Part shown: positions 27,419 through 35,718 of the stretch, piece after piece | Layout: each line of letters starts with the position of its first letter | How positions within the stretch are numbered: the stretch's first letter is position 1 | Source of the DNA: Pseudomonas sp. GM49 | Lineage (GTDB): Bacteria; Pseudomonadota; Gammaproteobacteria; Pseudomonadales; Pseudomonadaceae | Length of the DNA: 35,718 nt | Direction: 5' to 3' | Assembly: GCF_000282355.1 (NCBI RefSeq) | Contig: NZ_AKJL01000002.1 | Location: 1-35,718, forward strand | Made by a program: the position numbers and the translations under genes | The notes under the pieces: generated by a model | The model's input: the letters and a program-made list of their open reading frames with translations, nothing else | Told to the model about the DNA's origin: nothing | Database searches by the model: none

Positions 27419-28717
27419 TTACAGGGCTTTTTCGAAGATCTTCGAATTACGCTGATAGTTGTAAAGCGACGCCCGCGCCGACGGCAGTCGGTCGACGCTG
27501 CTGGGTTCGAAGCCACGTTCGCGGAACCAGTGCGCGGTGCGGGTGGTGAGGACGAACAAGGTTTTCAACCCCTGAGCCCGTGCGCGATCTTCAATGCGCT
27601 CCAGCAGCTCATCGCCGCGACCGCCATGGCGGTACTCCGGATTCACCGCCAGACACGCCAGCTCACCCGCGTCCGAATCGGCGATCTGATACAGCGCCGC
27701 GCAGGCGATGATCATGCCTTCGCGCTCAACCACACTGAACTGCTCGATTTCGCGCTCCAGCACCTCGCGGGAACGGCGCACCAGGATGCCTTGCTCTTCC
27801 AGCGGACTGATCAAGTCCAGCAAACCACCGACGTCTTCAATGGCCGCTTCGCGCACCACTTCGAATTGCTCCTGGGCCACCAGCGTACCGCCACCGTCGC
27901 GGGTGAACAGTTCGGTCAACAGTGCACCGTCTTCGGCGTAGCTGACGATATGGCTGCGGGCTACGCCGCCACGGCAAGCATCGGCCGCGGCATCTAGCAA
28001 TTCTGCCTGATAGTTGCTGCCCAACCGTTGCAGATGCGCCGGCACTTGCTGCGGACGCAGTTCGCGTACCAGGCGCCCGTGTTCATCGATCAGGCCCAGG
28101 TCGGCGCCGAACAGCAGCAGCTTGTCCGCCCCCAGGTCGATGGCCGCACGAGTGGCGACGTCTTCGCAGGCCAGGTTGAAAATCTCCCCGGTCGGCGAGT
28201 AGCCCAGCGGCGACAGCAACACGATGGAGCGCTCGTCCAGCAGACGGTTGATGCCTTTGCGGTCGACCCGGCGCACTTCGCCGGTGTGGTGATAGTCGAC
28301 GCCTTCGAGCACGCCGATCGGCCGTGCCGTCACCAGGTTGCCGCTGGCCACCCGCAAGCGTGAGCCCTGCATCGGCGACGAGGCCATGTCCATCGACAGG
28401 CGAGCCTCGATGGCAATGCGCAACTGGCCGACCGCGTCGATCACGCACTCCAGGGTCGCGGCATCGGTGATGCGCATGCCGTGGTGGTAATGCGGGGTCA
28501 GGCCACGGGCCGCGAGGCGCGTTTCGATTTGCGGCCGGGAACCGTGAACCAGCACCAGACGCACGCCCAGGCTGTGCAACAGCACCAGGTCGTGAACGAT
28601 ATTGCCGAAGTTCGGATGTTCAACGCCGTCGCCGGGCAGCATGACGACAAAGGTGCAATCGCGGTGGGCGTTGATGTAAGGCGAAGCGTGACGAAGCCAA
28701 TTGACGTATTCGGGCAT
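27419..28717 (-). CDS. argA: Amino-acid N-acetyltransferase ArgA (N-acetylglutamate synthase)
   Basis: The 432-residue bifunctional-fold enzyme makes N-acetylglutamate from acetyl-CoA and glutamate, the first step of arginine synthesis. Residues about 20-290 form an amino-acid-kinase-like domain (FVVMLPGDGVEHPNFGNIVH, LGVRLVLVHGSRPQIETRLA) that binds arginine for feedback control. The C-terminal GNAT domain has LAVNPEYRHGGRGDELLERI (acetyl-CoA loop). The length matches the classic ArgA. argE lies 262 bp upstream on the same strand, separated by a REP pair, so the two may be transcribed independently. Confidence 0.95.
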   Translation of the reverse strand: MPEYVNWLRHASPYINAHRDCTFVVMLPGDGVEHPNFGNIVHDLVLLHSLGVRLVLVHGSRPQIETRLAARGLTPHYHHGMRITDAATLECVIDAVGQLRIAIEARLSMDMASSPMQGSRLRVASGNLVTARPIGVLEGVDYHHTGEVRRVDRKGINRLLDERSIVLLSPLGYSPTGEIFNLACEDVATRAAIDLGADKLLLFGADLGLIDEHGRLVRELRPQQVPAHLQRLGSNYQAELLDAAADACRGGVARSHIVSYAEDGALLTELFTRDGGGTLVAQEQFEVVREAAIEDVGGLLDLISPLEEQGILVRRSREVLEREIEQFSVVEREGMIIACAALYQIADSDAGELACLAVNPEYRHGGRGDELLERIEDRARAQGLKTLFVLTTRTAHWFRERGFEPSSVDRLPSARASLYNYQRNSKIFEKAL

Positions 28718-28882
28718 GAACCTGGGCCTGTAATAAATAGCAGCCGAAAAAAAGGGCGAAACTGAAAACGCACAGCGGGCTGATGGTTATCGTCGGAACA
28801 GGCTTGGCGACACGCGCGCTCTCCTCATGAATACGGGTTTGAATACCGGCAATTTATACGGCTTGTCAGGCAAATCACAGCC

Positions 28883-28987
28883 CCTGTAGGAGCGAGCTTG
28901 CTCGCGATGGACTTCAACGATTACGCGACCTTTCTGAATGGACGCGTGGCCCTTGCGTTCATCGCGAGCAAGCTCGCTCCTACAGGG
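28883..28987. repeat. REP doublet (REPIN) between argE and argA, overlapping the argE stop
   Basis: The unit GTAGGAGCGAGCTTGCTCGC starts at 28887 and its inverted partner runs to 28987. The TAG stop codon of argE (28980-28982) lies inside the partner unit. Confidence 0.88.
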
Positions 28988-30143
28988 CCGCGGTTTGAGT
29001 CGTGGTCAGGCAATAGTGTTCGATCAGTTGCCTTAATAGATGCACCGTAGGCTGCAAACGTGACATTTCGAGGTATTCCCCCGGCTGGTGGGCGCAGGCG
29101 ATATCACCCGGGCCAAGCACCAGCGTTTCACAGCCAAGGCGCTGAAGATAAGGCGCTTCGGTGCCGAACGCCACTGCTTCGGCGCTATGGCCGGTAAGCT
29201 TTTCAGCCAGCCGCACCAGTTCCGCATCAGCGGCCTGCTCGAAGGGCGGCACTTCCGGGAACAGCGGCGCGTAGTCGATCCTGACCTGATGCCGCTCGGC
29301 GATCGGGTTGAGCTTCTGCAGGATCTCGGCACGCAAGACCTTGGGGTCCATGCCGGGCAACGGCCGCAAATCGAATTCCAGCGAACACTGGCCGCAGATG
29401 CGGTTGGGGTTGTCGCCGCCATGGATGCAGCCGAAATTCATCGTTGGTGTCGGCACGCCAAACTGTGGATTGCGGAATTCGCGCTGCCACAACAAGCGCA
29501 GGCCGCGCAGTTCACCGATAGCATCGTGCATCGCTTCCAGGGCGCTGTGGCCCAGGCGCGGGTCGGAGGAGTGACCGCTCTGACCGAGGATGTCGATGCG
29601 CTCCATCATGATGCCTTTGTGCATGCGGATCGGCTTGAGCCCTGTCGGTTCACCGATCACCGCGGCGCGTCCCAACGGCCGCCCCGCTTCGGCCAGCGCG
29701 CGGGCGCCGGACATCGAACTTTCTTCGTCACACGTGGCGAGAATCAGCAACGGTTGCTTGAACGGTTGATCGAGCAGCGGTTTGACCGCTTCGATGGCCA
29801 GGGCGAAAAAGCCCTTCATGTCGCAACTGCCCAGACCGACCCAACGACCGTCGACTTCGGTCAGTTTCAGCGGATCGGTCTGCCACAACGCACCGTCGAA
29901 CGGCACGGTGTCGCTGTGCCCGGCGAGCACCAGGCCACCAGGACCGGAACCGAAACTCGCCAGCAGGTTGAACTTGCCGGGGCTGACCTGCTGAATCTCG
30001 CAGGTAAAGCCCAGCTCACCGAGCCACATTGCCAGCAGGTCGATCACCGGGCCGTTGGTTTGATCGAGACTGGGCTGGGTACAACTGACGGACGGTGCGG
30101 CGATCAGCGCAGCGAATTGTTCTTTCATCGACGGCAATGACAT
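28980..30143 (-). CDS. argE: Acetylornithine deacetylase ArgE (M20 family)
   Basis: The 387-residue zinc enzyme hydrolyses N-acetylornithine to ornithine. M20 signatures are H76-S-D78 (LVLAGHSDTVPFDG), the bridging D108 (GSCDMKG), the catalytic pair E140-E141 (ATCDEESSM), and the C-terminal histidine in DIACAHQPGEYLEM. ArgE, not succinyl-diaminopimelate desuccinylase, fits best because of the argA neighbour and the sequence wording, but Pseudomonas also uses ArgJ for this step. The last residues (TAAL) end at a TAG supplied by a REP element. The start has a GGGAG site. Confidence 0.9.
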   Translation of the reverse strand: MSLPSMKEQFAALIAAPSVSCTQPSLDQTNGPVIDLLAMWLGELGFTCEIQQVSPGKFNLLASFGSGPGGLVLAGHSDTVPFDGALWQTDPLKLTEVDGRWVGLGSCDMKGFFALAIEAVKPLLDQPFKQPLLILATCDEESSMSGARALAEAGRPLGRAAVIGEPTGLKPIRMHKGIMMERIDILGQSGHSSDPRLGHSALEAMHDAIGELRGLRLLWQREFRNPQFGVPTPTMNFGCIHGGDNPNRICGQCSLEFDLRPLPGMDPKVLRAEILQKLNPIAERHQVRIDYAPLFPEVPPFEQAADAELVRLAEKLTGHSAEAVAFGTEAPYLQRLGCETLVLGPGDIACAHQPGEYLEMSRLQPTVHLLRQLIEHYCLTTTQTAAL

Positions 30144-30300
30144 CGCTGACTCCCGGCTCCCGAATTGAAGTCCATCATAGAACCAACCGGTGACAGGAAT
30201 AAACCGTCGCGGCGCGGACTAACCTTGAGTCCTGTACACTGCACGACCTTGGCAGCCACACACTCCCCCGGCTGCGCTCCCGATCCTGGATTTTCCGGCC

Positions 30301-31668
30301 ATGCAGAAAGAAACCGAAATCAAACTCCGCGTCAGCCGCGAAACCCTCGCCGCCCTGCGCGAGCACCCGTTACTGAAAAAACGCAACAAAAGTGGCTGGG
30401 AACGCCGTGAGTTGATGAACCAGTACTTCGACACGCCCGAACGCGACCTGGCCCAGGCCAAAGTCGCCCTGCGCCTGCGCAAGGATGGCGACGAAGTGAT
30501 TCAGACCCTCAAGACCCGTGGCCAAAGCGTCGCCGGTTTGTCGGTGCGTAACGAGTACGACTGGAACCTGCCCAAAGCCAAGCTCGACCTGAAGAAACTC
30601 GACGGCGAATGCTGGCCCGAGGAACTGGCCGAACTTGACAAGAAAACCCTGAAGCCGATCTTCACCACCGATTTCGTCCGCGAACGCGCGGAAATCGCCT
30701 GGGGTCGTGGCAAGACCAAAGTGGTCATCGAAGCCGCGCTGGACCTGGGTCACGTCGTGGTCGGCAAGCAGAAAGAAGAAATCTGTGAGCTGGAACTGGA
30801 ACTGCGCGAAGGCGAGCCGGCCGCATTGCTGGAGCTGGCCGCCGAGCTGGCCGAGAAACTGGCCCTGATGCCGTGTGACATCAGCAAGGCCGAGCGTGGT
30901 TATCGCCTGTACGACGCCCACAGCTATTCGTTGAGCCTGCCGGCGCCGCAGATCACTGCCGAAACACCGCTGGACGACGCGTTCGCCGCGCTGAGCTGGC
31001 ATTTGCTGGGCAGCAGCCAGCGCCTGGCCGAACAGTATCGCTTCAACGGTCACTGGCGTCTGTTGCAGGACTGGGTCGAAAACCTCGCGGAAATGCGCGC
31101 CCTGATCAGCAGCCTCGGCCAGGCCGCACCGCGTCAGTCGACCCACGATCTGCGTGTCGCCCTCGATGCCTTGCTGGAAGACTGGCGCCCGCTGGTCCAG
31201 GCCGGCCTGGAAGATGAAGACGTGCGCAAAGCCGCGCCGGAGCAGTTCCTCGAAGAACTCGAAGACCCGCGCTGGGGCCTGTTCTCCCTGACCACCTCAC
31301 GCTGGCTGCTGGCCCGCACCTGGGCCGCCGACCGCAACACCCGCGGCAATCGCCAGGGCGCTGCGCAACTGGGCAGTTGGTTGCCACGCCTGCTGGGCGA
31401 GGAAGCCACTTCGTTGCAATTGCAGCGTTATCAGCAACAGCCGGAAGACCTGGCCGAGCAGCTGCCACGCATCGAACGCATCCAGGTCTGGCTGCACCAT
31501 GCGCGTAACGTGCTGGAGATTCCGGAAATGGATCGCCTGTACGGCGAGCTGAACAAACTGGCACAACTGGCCAACGAATCGATCACCGACGAAGTCCTGG
31601 ATGCGCGCAAGCAGCAGGCGATTGCGGTGTATCAGAACCGTGCCTGGAAAATGCTGCTGCGTCTGTAA
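30301..31668 (+). CDS. CYTH-CHAD domain inorganic triphosphatase (YgiF-like)
   Basis: The 455-residue protein has an N-terminal CYTH domain (about 1-200) with the diagnostic ExExK motif (E4-T-E6-I-K8), LRLRKDGDEVIQTLKTRG, and alternating E/R/K strands such as CELELELREGEP. The C-terminal part (about 225-455) is a CHAD-like helical domain with STHDLRVALDALLEDW and RIQVWLHHARNVLE. E. coli YgiF of similar length hydrolyses inorganic triphosphate; CHAD binds polyphosphate. It is cytoplasmic and monocistronic here. The ribosome binding site is weak, but the N-terminal motif fixes the start. Confidence 0.9.
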   Translation: MQKETEIKLRVSRETLAALREHPLLKKRNKSGWERRELMNQYFDTPERDLAQAKVALRLRKDGDEVIQTLKTRGQSVAGLSVRNEYDWNLPKAKLDLKKLDGECWPEELAELDKKTLKPIFTTDFVRERAEIAWGRGKTKVVIEAALDLGHVVVGKQKEEICELELELREGEPAALLELAAELAEKLALMPCDISKAERGYRLYDAHSYSLSLPAPQITAETPLDDAFAALSWHLLGSSQRLAEQYRFNGHWRLLQDWVENLAEMRALISSLGQAAPRQSTHDLRVALDALLEDWRPLVQAGLEDEDVRKAAPEQFLEELEDPRWGLFSLTTSRWLLARTWAADRNTRGNRQGAAQLGSWLPRLLGEEATSLQLQRYQQQPEDLAEQLPRIERIQVWLHHARNVLEIPEMDRLYGELNKLAQLANESITDEVLDARKQQAIAVYQNRAWKMLLRL

Positions 31669-31674
31669 TACCCC

Positions 31675-31768
31675 AGTGGCGAGGGGGCTTGCCCCCGTTG
31701 GACTGCGCAGCAGGCCCATTTTTTGGGGTCGCTGCGCAACCCAACGGGGGCAAGCCCCCTCGCCACAG
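31675..31768. repeat. Extended inverted repeat of a second REP family
   Basis: GTGGCGAGGGGGCTTGCCCC and its inverted partner GGGGCAAGCCCCCTCGCCAC flank an inner stretch where CTGCGCAG and CTGCGCAA also pair partly. Its sequence differs from the GCGAGC-type REPs elsewhere in the window. Confidence 0.85.
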
Positions 31769-31785
31769 AGTCTCCTTCATCCCCC

Positions 31786-32256
31786 TCAGCGCACCACCGG
31801 CAAACTGGTAGTCGACTTGATCTCCGACAACGCCACGATCGAGTTGACCTCCTGAATCCCCGGCACCATCGACAGCTTCTCGAAGAAGAAGCGCTCGTAG
31901 GCCTCGATGTCCGCCGTGACAATCCGCAGCAAGAAATCCACCGCCCCCATCAGCACGTAACACTCCAGCACCTCCGGAAAGCCGCGAATCGCCTCGGTGA
32001 ATTCGGTGAAGTTCGAACGCCCGTGGGCATTGAGTTTCACCTCCGCGAAGATCTGCGTATTCAGACCGATTTTCTTGCGGTCGAGCAAAGTTACCTGGCC
32101 GCGAATGATGCCTTCCTCTTTCATCCGCTGAATCCGCCGCCAGCACGGCGATTGCGAGAGACCCACCTGCTCGGCGATCTGCGCGCTGGAGAGCGAAGCG
32201 TCCTCTTGCAGCAAGGCGAGAATCTTGCGGTCGTAACTGTCCAGTTCGCTTTGCAT
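31786..32256 (-). CDS. Lrp/AsnC family transcriptional regulator
   Basis: The 156-residue regulator has an N-terminal winged helix-turn-helix (LDSYDRKILALLQEDASLSS, AQIAEQVGLSQSPCWRRIQR) and a C-terminal RAM/ACT-like ligand domain (about 65-150: GLNTQIFAEVKLNAHG, VLECYVLMGAVDFLLRIVTAD, INSIVALSEI-like end). The family binds amino acids and forms octamers. It is divergent from the 112-residue small protein and convergent with the CYTH gene. Its start has AAAAGG. It may regulate the divergent gene; the sequence does not show which amino acid it senses. Confidence 0.92.
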   Translation of the reverse strand: MQSELDSYDRKILALLQEDASLSSAQIAEQVGLSQSPCWRRIQRMKEEGIIRGQVTLLDRKKIGLNTQIFAEVKLNAHGRSNFTEFTEAIRGFPEVLECYVLMGAVDFLLRIVTADIEAYERFFFEKLSMVPGIQEVNSIVALSEIKSTTSLPVVR

Positions 32257-32382
32257 AAAAAAACCTTTTATTGATCAACACGCGAATTGAATGATTCGAC
32301 GTTTCTGTCATTTTGCCAATCATAGAGAAGAAATACCCGGCACAGGATGTAAAAATTTCTCCACTGATTTTGGAGCCCGACC

Positions 32383-32721
32383 ATGCCGTATCTCGAAGCC
32401 GTGAACACCCCGTCCACCCGCGCCGATGTCTGGAACATCAGCAACACCCACTGCCGGGTTCGCTATCAAATGCTGGCCGAGGCAGAACCGGACCTGCTGT
32501 GCCGCGCCCTCAACCTGTTCGCCTTGCAATTGCTCACGCCGGAACAGGTCAACGTGCAGCGCCAGGATGACTGGCTGGACATCGCGATCGTCATCGACGG
32601 TTTGAGCTGGCACCGCGCGCAAGTGATTGCGGAAAAACTTCGTAACCTGATCAGCGTCTGCTCGGTGGAGCTGCAAGAAGCTGATTCTGCGTGGGCCGAA
32701 GCAGCTCAAGCGGTGGGCTGA
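32383..32721 (+). CDS. Small ACT-like protein of unknown function, divergent from lrp-type gene
   Basis: I do not recognise a named family. The 112-residue soluble protein has no signal peptide. Two strand-helix segments are visible (HCRVRYQMLAEAEPDLLCRA and WLDIAIVIDGLSWHRAQVIA), compatible with a beta-alpha-beta ACT-like fold. The pattern resembles the RAM/ACT half of regulators, suggesting a small regulatory partner (inference). It has a TGGAG site before the ATG at 32383; an in-frame upstream start at 32313 in another frame is not supported. Confidence 0.75.
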   Translation: MPYLEAVNTPSTRADVWNISNTHCRVRYQMLAEAEPDLLCRALNLFALQLLTPEQVNVQRQDDWLDIAIVIDGLSWHRAQVIAEKLRNLISVCSVELQEADSAWAEAAQAVG

Positions 32722-32811
32722 AAAACCCCGAAACGGCTTTGTCGGGTAGTGGCCCAACGGTCAGCCGGGCCGCGGCTATCCTTTGCGGACTGTCGTTCAA
32801 AAGGAGCCCGC

Positions 32812-34596
32812 ATGTCCGTACAACTCGCCCTTCAGGACCGCTGGCTGGATCTCAATGATGTGCTGCGCGAACTGGTCGCCCAGGGCTTTATCAGCCAGGA
32901 TTCGGCCGAACACGCGCTCAATGCCCGGCGCCGCAACGCCGCCCATGGCCAGATGCATCCACTGGAGTTCATCGCCAGCCAACAGCTGGATGACCTCAGC
33001 CGTCCCGGCAAACAGCTGGACCTCGAAAGCCTGACCCTGTGGCTATCCCGGCAGGCCGGCCAGCCTTACCTGCGCATCGATCCGTTGAAAATCAACGTCG
33101 CGGCCGTGACACCGCTGATGTCCTATGCCTTCGCCCAGCGCCACAAAATCCTCGCGGTATCGATCGACCGTGAGGCGGTGACCGTGGCCAGCGCCCAGCC
33201 CTATGTCAGCGGCTGGGAGGCCGACCTGACCCACGTGCTCAAATTGCCGGTCAAGCGCGTGGTGGCCAACCCGGCGGACATCCAGCGCTTCAGCGTCGAA
33301 TTCTTCCGCCTGGCCAAGTCGGTCACCGGGGCGAACAACGCCGACTCGCAGGTCAGTACCCTCGGCAATTTCGAACAGCTGCTCAACCTCGGCGCAAGCG
33401 ATCAGGAGCCGGACGCCAACGACGCACACATCGTCAACATCGTCGACTGGCTGTTCCAGTACGCGTTCCAGCAACGCGCCAGCGACATCCACATCGAACC
33501 CCGGCGCGAGCAAGGCACGGTGCGCTTTCGCATCGACGGAGTGCTGCACAACGTTTATCAATTCCCGCCCCAGGTCACCATGGCCATCGTCAGTCGCCTG
33601 AAAACCCTGGGGCGCATGAACGTCGCGGAGAAACGCAAACCCCAGGACGGCCGGGTGAAAACCAAGACCCCGGACGGCGGCGAAGTCGAACTGCGCTTGT
33701 CGACATTGCCCACAGCCTTCGGCGAAAAAATGGTCATGCGGATCTTCGACCCGGAAGTATTGCTCAAGGACTTCGACCAGCTTGGTTTCTCCGCCGACGA
33801 CCTGCGCCGCTGGCAGGACATGACCCGCCAGCCCCACGGCATCATTCTCGTCACCGGGCCGACGGGTTCGGGCAAGACCACTACCCTCTACACCACCCTG
33901 AAAAAACTGGCGACGCCGGAGGTCAACCTCTGCACCATCGAAGACCCGATTGAAATGATCGAGCCGGCGTTCAACCAGATGCAGGTCCAGCACAACATCG
34001 ACCTGACCTTCGCCGCCGGTGTGCGCGCGCTGATGCGGCAAGACCCGGACATCATCATGATCGGCGAGATCCGCGACCTCGAAACCGCGGAGATGGCGAT
34101 CCAGGCTGCGCTCACCGGGCACCTGGTGCTGTCGACTCTGCACACCAACGATGCACCCAGTGCCATCAGCCGCCTGCTGGAGCTCGGCGTGCCGCACTAC
34201 CTGATCAAGGCCACGGTGCTCGGCGTCATGGCCCAGCGACTGGTGCGAACCCTGTGCCCGCACTGCAAGGCACCGCTGACGCTGGGCGAAGACGACTGGC
34301 AAACCCTGACCCGTCCCTGGCAAGCACCGTTGCCGGCCAATGCCCAGCGTGCCACCGGTTGCGTGGAATGCCGCGACACCGGTTATCACGGTCGTGCCGG
34401 GGTCTACGAAATCATGCAGCTCAGCGACAGCATCAAAGCGCTGATCAGTCCCGACACCGATCTGCTGGCCGTGCGACGGCAGGCATTCAAGGAAGGCATG
34501 CGCAGCCTGCGGCTGTCAGGAGCGCAAAAGGTCGCCGCCGGGATGACGACCATCGAGGAGGTTCTGCGAGTGACACCCCAGAGCGAGCAGAACTGA
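32812..34596 (+). CDS. GspE/PulE/PilB-type secretion ATPase, stand-alone
   Basis: The 594-residue hexameric ATPase has an N-terminal region (1-200) resembling GspE/PilB N domains, then the NTPase core: [20 protein letters not shown] (222-241), Walker [10 protein letters not shown] at 349-357, Asp box TIEDPIEM (375-382), Walker [10 protein letters not shown] at 414-422, His box LSTLHTND (440-447). A tetracysteine zinc site is C482-x2-C485 and C517-x2-C520. It would power a type II secretion or type IV pilus-like machine. No pseudopilin, secretin or inner-membrane partner lies beside it; a similar lone gene is present in P. aeruginosa near argA. The ATG at 32812 has a strong AAAGGAG site. Confidence 0.9.
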   Translation: MSVQLALQDRWLDLNDVLRELVAQGFISQDSAEHALNARRRNAAHGQMHPLEFIASQQLDDLSRPGKQLDLESLTLWLSRQAGQPYLRIDPLKINVAAVTPLMSYAFAQRHKILAVSIDREAVTVASAQPYVSGWEADLTHVLKLPVKRVVANPADIQRFSVEFFRLAKSVTGANNADSQVSTLGNFEQLLNLGASDQEPDANDAHIVNIVDWLFQYAFQQRASDIHIEPRREQGTVRFRIDGVLHNVYQFPPQVTMAIVSRLKTLGRMNVAEKRKPQDGRVKTKTPDGGEVELRLSTLPTAFGEKMVMRIFDPEVLLKDFDQLGFSADDLRRWQDMTRQPHGIILVTGPTGSGKTTTLYTTLKKLATPEVNLCTIEDPIEMIEPAFNQMQVQHNIDLTFAAGVRALMRQDPDIIMIGEIRDLETAEMAIQAALTGHLVLSTLHTNDAPSAISRLLELGVPHYLIKATVLGVMAQRLVRTLCPHCKAPLTLGEDDWQTLTRPWQAPLPANAQRATGCVECRDTGYHGRAGVYEIMQLSDSIKALISPDTDLLAVRRQAFKEGMRSLRLSGAQKVAAGMTTIEEVLRVTPQSEQN

Positions 34597-34666
34597 ACCC
34601 CCGCTGTTCTATCCGGGACCGCTACACTCCAGCGAATGCAACTCCACACATCAACAAGGAATCGTT

Positions 34667-35587
34667 ATGCAGATCGGTAGCGTGCTTTTGCTTTTTATCG
34701 GCCTGGTGGCCGCCATTCTGTTCATGGGTATCAAGGCCGTGCCCCAGGGCTTTGAATGGACCGTCGAGCGTTTCGGGCGCTACACCAACACGCTCAAGCC
34801 GGGGCTGAACGTCATCGTTCCGATCATGGACCGCATCGGCCGCAAGATGAATGTGATGGAAAGCGTGCTGGATATTCCGCCGCAGGAAGTCATCACCGCC
34901 GACAACGCCACGGTGCAAATCGACGCCGTGTGTTTCTTCCAGGTGGTCAACACGGCCCAGGCGGCCTACGAGGTCAACAACCTCGAACACGCCATCCGCA
35001 ACCTGCTGCAAACCAACATCCGTACGGTGCTCGGCTCGATGGAGCTCGACGCCATGCTCAGCCAGCGTGACGGGATCAACGAAAAACTGCTGCGCACCGT
35101 CGATGAAGCGACCGCGCCGTGGGGCATCAAGATCACCCGGATCGAGATCAAGGACATCAGCCCACCCGCCGACCTGATGGCGGCGATGTCGGGGCAGATG
35201 AAAGCCGAACGGATCAAGCGCGCACAGATCCTCGAAGCCGAAGGCCTGCGCGCCGCAGCGATCCTGACTGCCGAAGGCAAGAAGCAGGCGCAGATCCTCG
35301 AAGCCGAAGGCAGTCGTCAGGCCGCATTCCTGGAAGCCGAAGCCCGCGAGCGGCAAGCCGCGGCAGAAGCCCAGGCCACCAAAGTGGTGTCCGAAGCCAT
35401 CGCCAGTGGCAACGTGCAAGCGGTCAACTACTTCGTGGCGCAGAAGTACATCGATGCGCTGGGCAAGTTGTCTTCGGCCAACAACAGCAAAGTGATCCTG
35501 ATGCCGCTGGAGGCCAGTTCAATGATCGGCTCGGTGGGTGGCATTGGCGAAATCATCAAGGCCACTTTCGACAACAAGAAAGCCTGA
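34667..35587 (+). CDS. SPFH/band 7 (slipin, QmcA-like) membrane protein
   Basis: The 306-residue protein has one N-terminal membrane segment ([20 protein letters not shown]) followed by the band 7 domain ([40 protein letters not shown], about 25-180) and a coiled-coil-like Ala/Glu/Lys-rich region (about 185-250: [20 protein letters not shown] repeats). It is a paraslipin that forms oligomeric membrane assemblies and stabilises membrane or protease complexes. The partner NfeD gene follows 8 bp downstream, the standard slipin-NfeD pairing. The start has an AAGGA site. Confidence 0.92.
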   Translation: MQIGSVLLLFIGLVAAILFMGIKAVPQGFEWTVERFGRYTNTLKPGLNVIVPIMDRIGRKMNVMESVLDIPPQEVITADNATVQIDAVCFFQVVNTAQAAYEVNNLEHAIRNLLQTNIRTVLGSMELDAMLSQRDGINEKLLRTVDEATAPWGIKITRIEIKDISPPADLMAAMSGQMKAERIKRAQILEAEGLRAAAILTAEGKKQAQILEAEGSRQAAFLEAEARERQAAAEAQATKVVSEAIASGNVQAVNYFVAQKYIDALGKLSSANNSKVILMPLEASSMIGSVGGIGEIIKATFDNKKA

Positions 35588-35595
35588 GGCGCGCC

Positions 35596-35718
35596 ATGTG
35601 GGCATTTTTGCAGCATCTTTCGTTCTGGGACTGGTTAGCGCTGGGCACGGTGCTGTTGATTCTTGAAGTGTTCGGCGCCGGCGGCTACCTGTTGTGGATC
35701 GGCATGGCGGCGGCAGCC
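35596..35718 (+). CDS. NfeD-like membrane protein, 3' end outside the window
   Basis: An ATG at 35596 opens a frame that remains open for 41 codons to the window end. It starts MWAFLQHLSFWDWLALGTVL and continues into a hydrophobic GAGGYLLWIGMA segment, the first membrane helices of short NfeD1b-type proteins. It lies 8 bp after the band 7 gene and is certainly in the same operon. The C-terminal OB-fold domain is not visible. Confidence 0.85.
   Translation, partial: MWAFLQHLSFWDWLALGTVLLILEVFGAGGYLLWIGMAAAA

Overview
The window reads as chromosome of a Pseudomonas of the P. fluorescens group. The sequence is GC-rich, the polyamine (spu) and sulfonate (ssu) loci have the Pseudomonas gene order, and intergenic gaps carry many paired REP elements of the kind seen in that group. 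There is no sign of a prophage, transposase, CRISPR array, tRNA or rRNA.

Layout. (1) 1-5302: the 5' end of an unidentified gene, a CxC thioredoxin-like membrane-anchored protein (DUF6436-like), a penicillin-acylase family AHL acylase (HacB/PA0305 type), an AraC regulator with a DJ-1/PfpI-like sensor domain, and a divergent HD-domain hydrolase. (2) 5438-15922: the polyamine locus. On the minus strand, spuB-spuC-spuD-spuE-spuF-spuG-spuH encode gamma-glutamylpolyamine synthetase, aminotransferase, two periplasmic receptors and an ABC importer; spuI is divergent. At the first-gene position, where P. aeruginosa has spuA (a class I glutamine amidotransferase-like hydrolase), only a 116-codon remnant with both ends preserved remains. 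(3) 16164-22569: a TetR regulator, then the sulfonate operon ssuEADCBF (minus strand), with the 1-Cys peroxiredoxin gene lsfA upstream behind its own terminator. (4) 22863-27310: two tandem paralogous OprD-family porins and a lone taurine-type binding protein, which fit the sulfur-scavenging theme. (5) 27419-35718: argA and argE, a CYTH-CHAD triphosphatase, an Lrp-type regulator divergent from a small ACT-like protein, a stand-alone GspE-type ATPase, and a band-7 (slipin)/NfeD pair cut by the window end.

How it works together. The spu genes import putrescine and spermidine and degrade putrescine by glutamylation or transamination. The ssu genes import alkanesulfonates and release sulfite with FMNH2; LsfA, the porins and TauA look like co-regulated partners. 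I found related AT-rich sequence elements upstream of both porins, tauA and lsfA, and ATAAAT/ATTTAT inverted repeats upstream of ssuE and lsfA, suggesting a local sulfur-starvation regulon. I did not find a wholly new system. The most notable observations are the spuA remnant, the shared cis-elements, the duplicated porin with its leader, a long hairpin between spuC and spuD, and the REP element that supplies the stop codon of argE.
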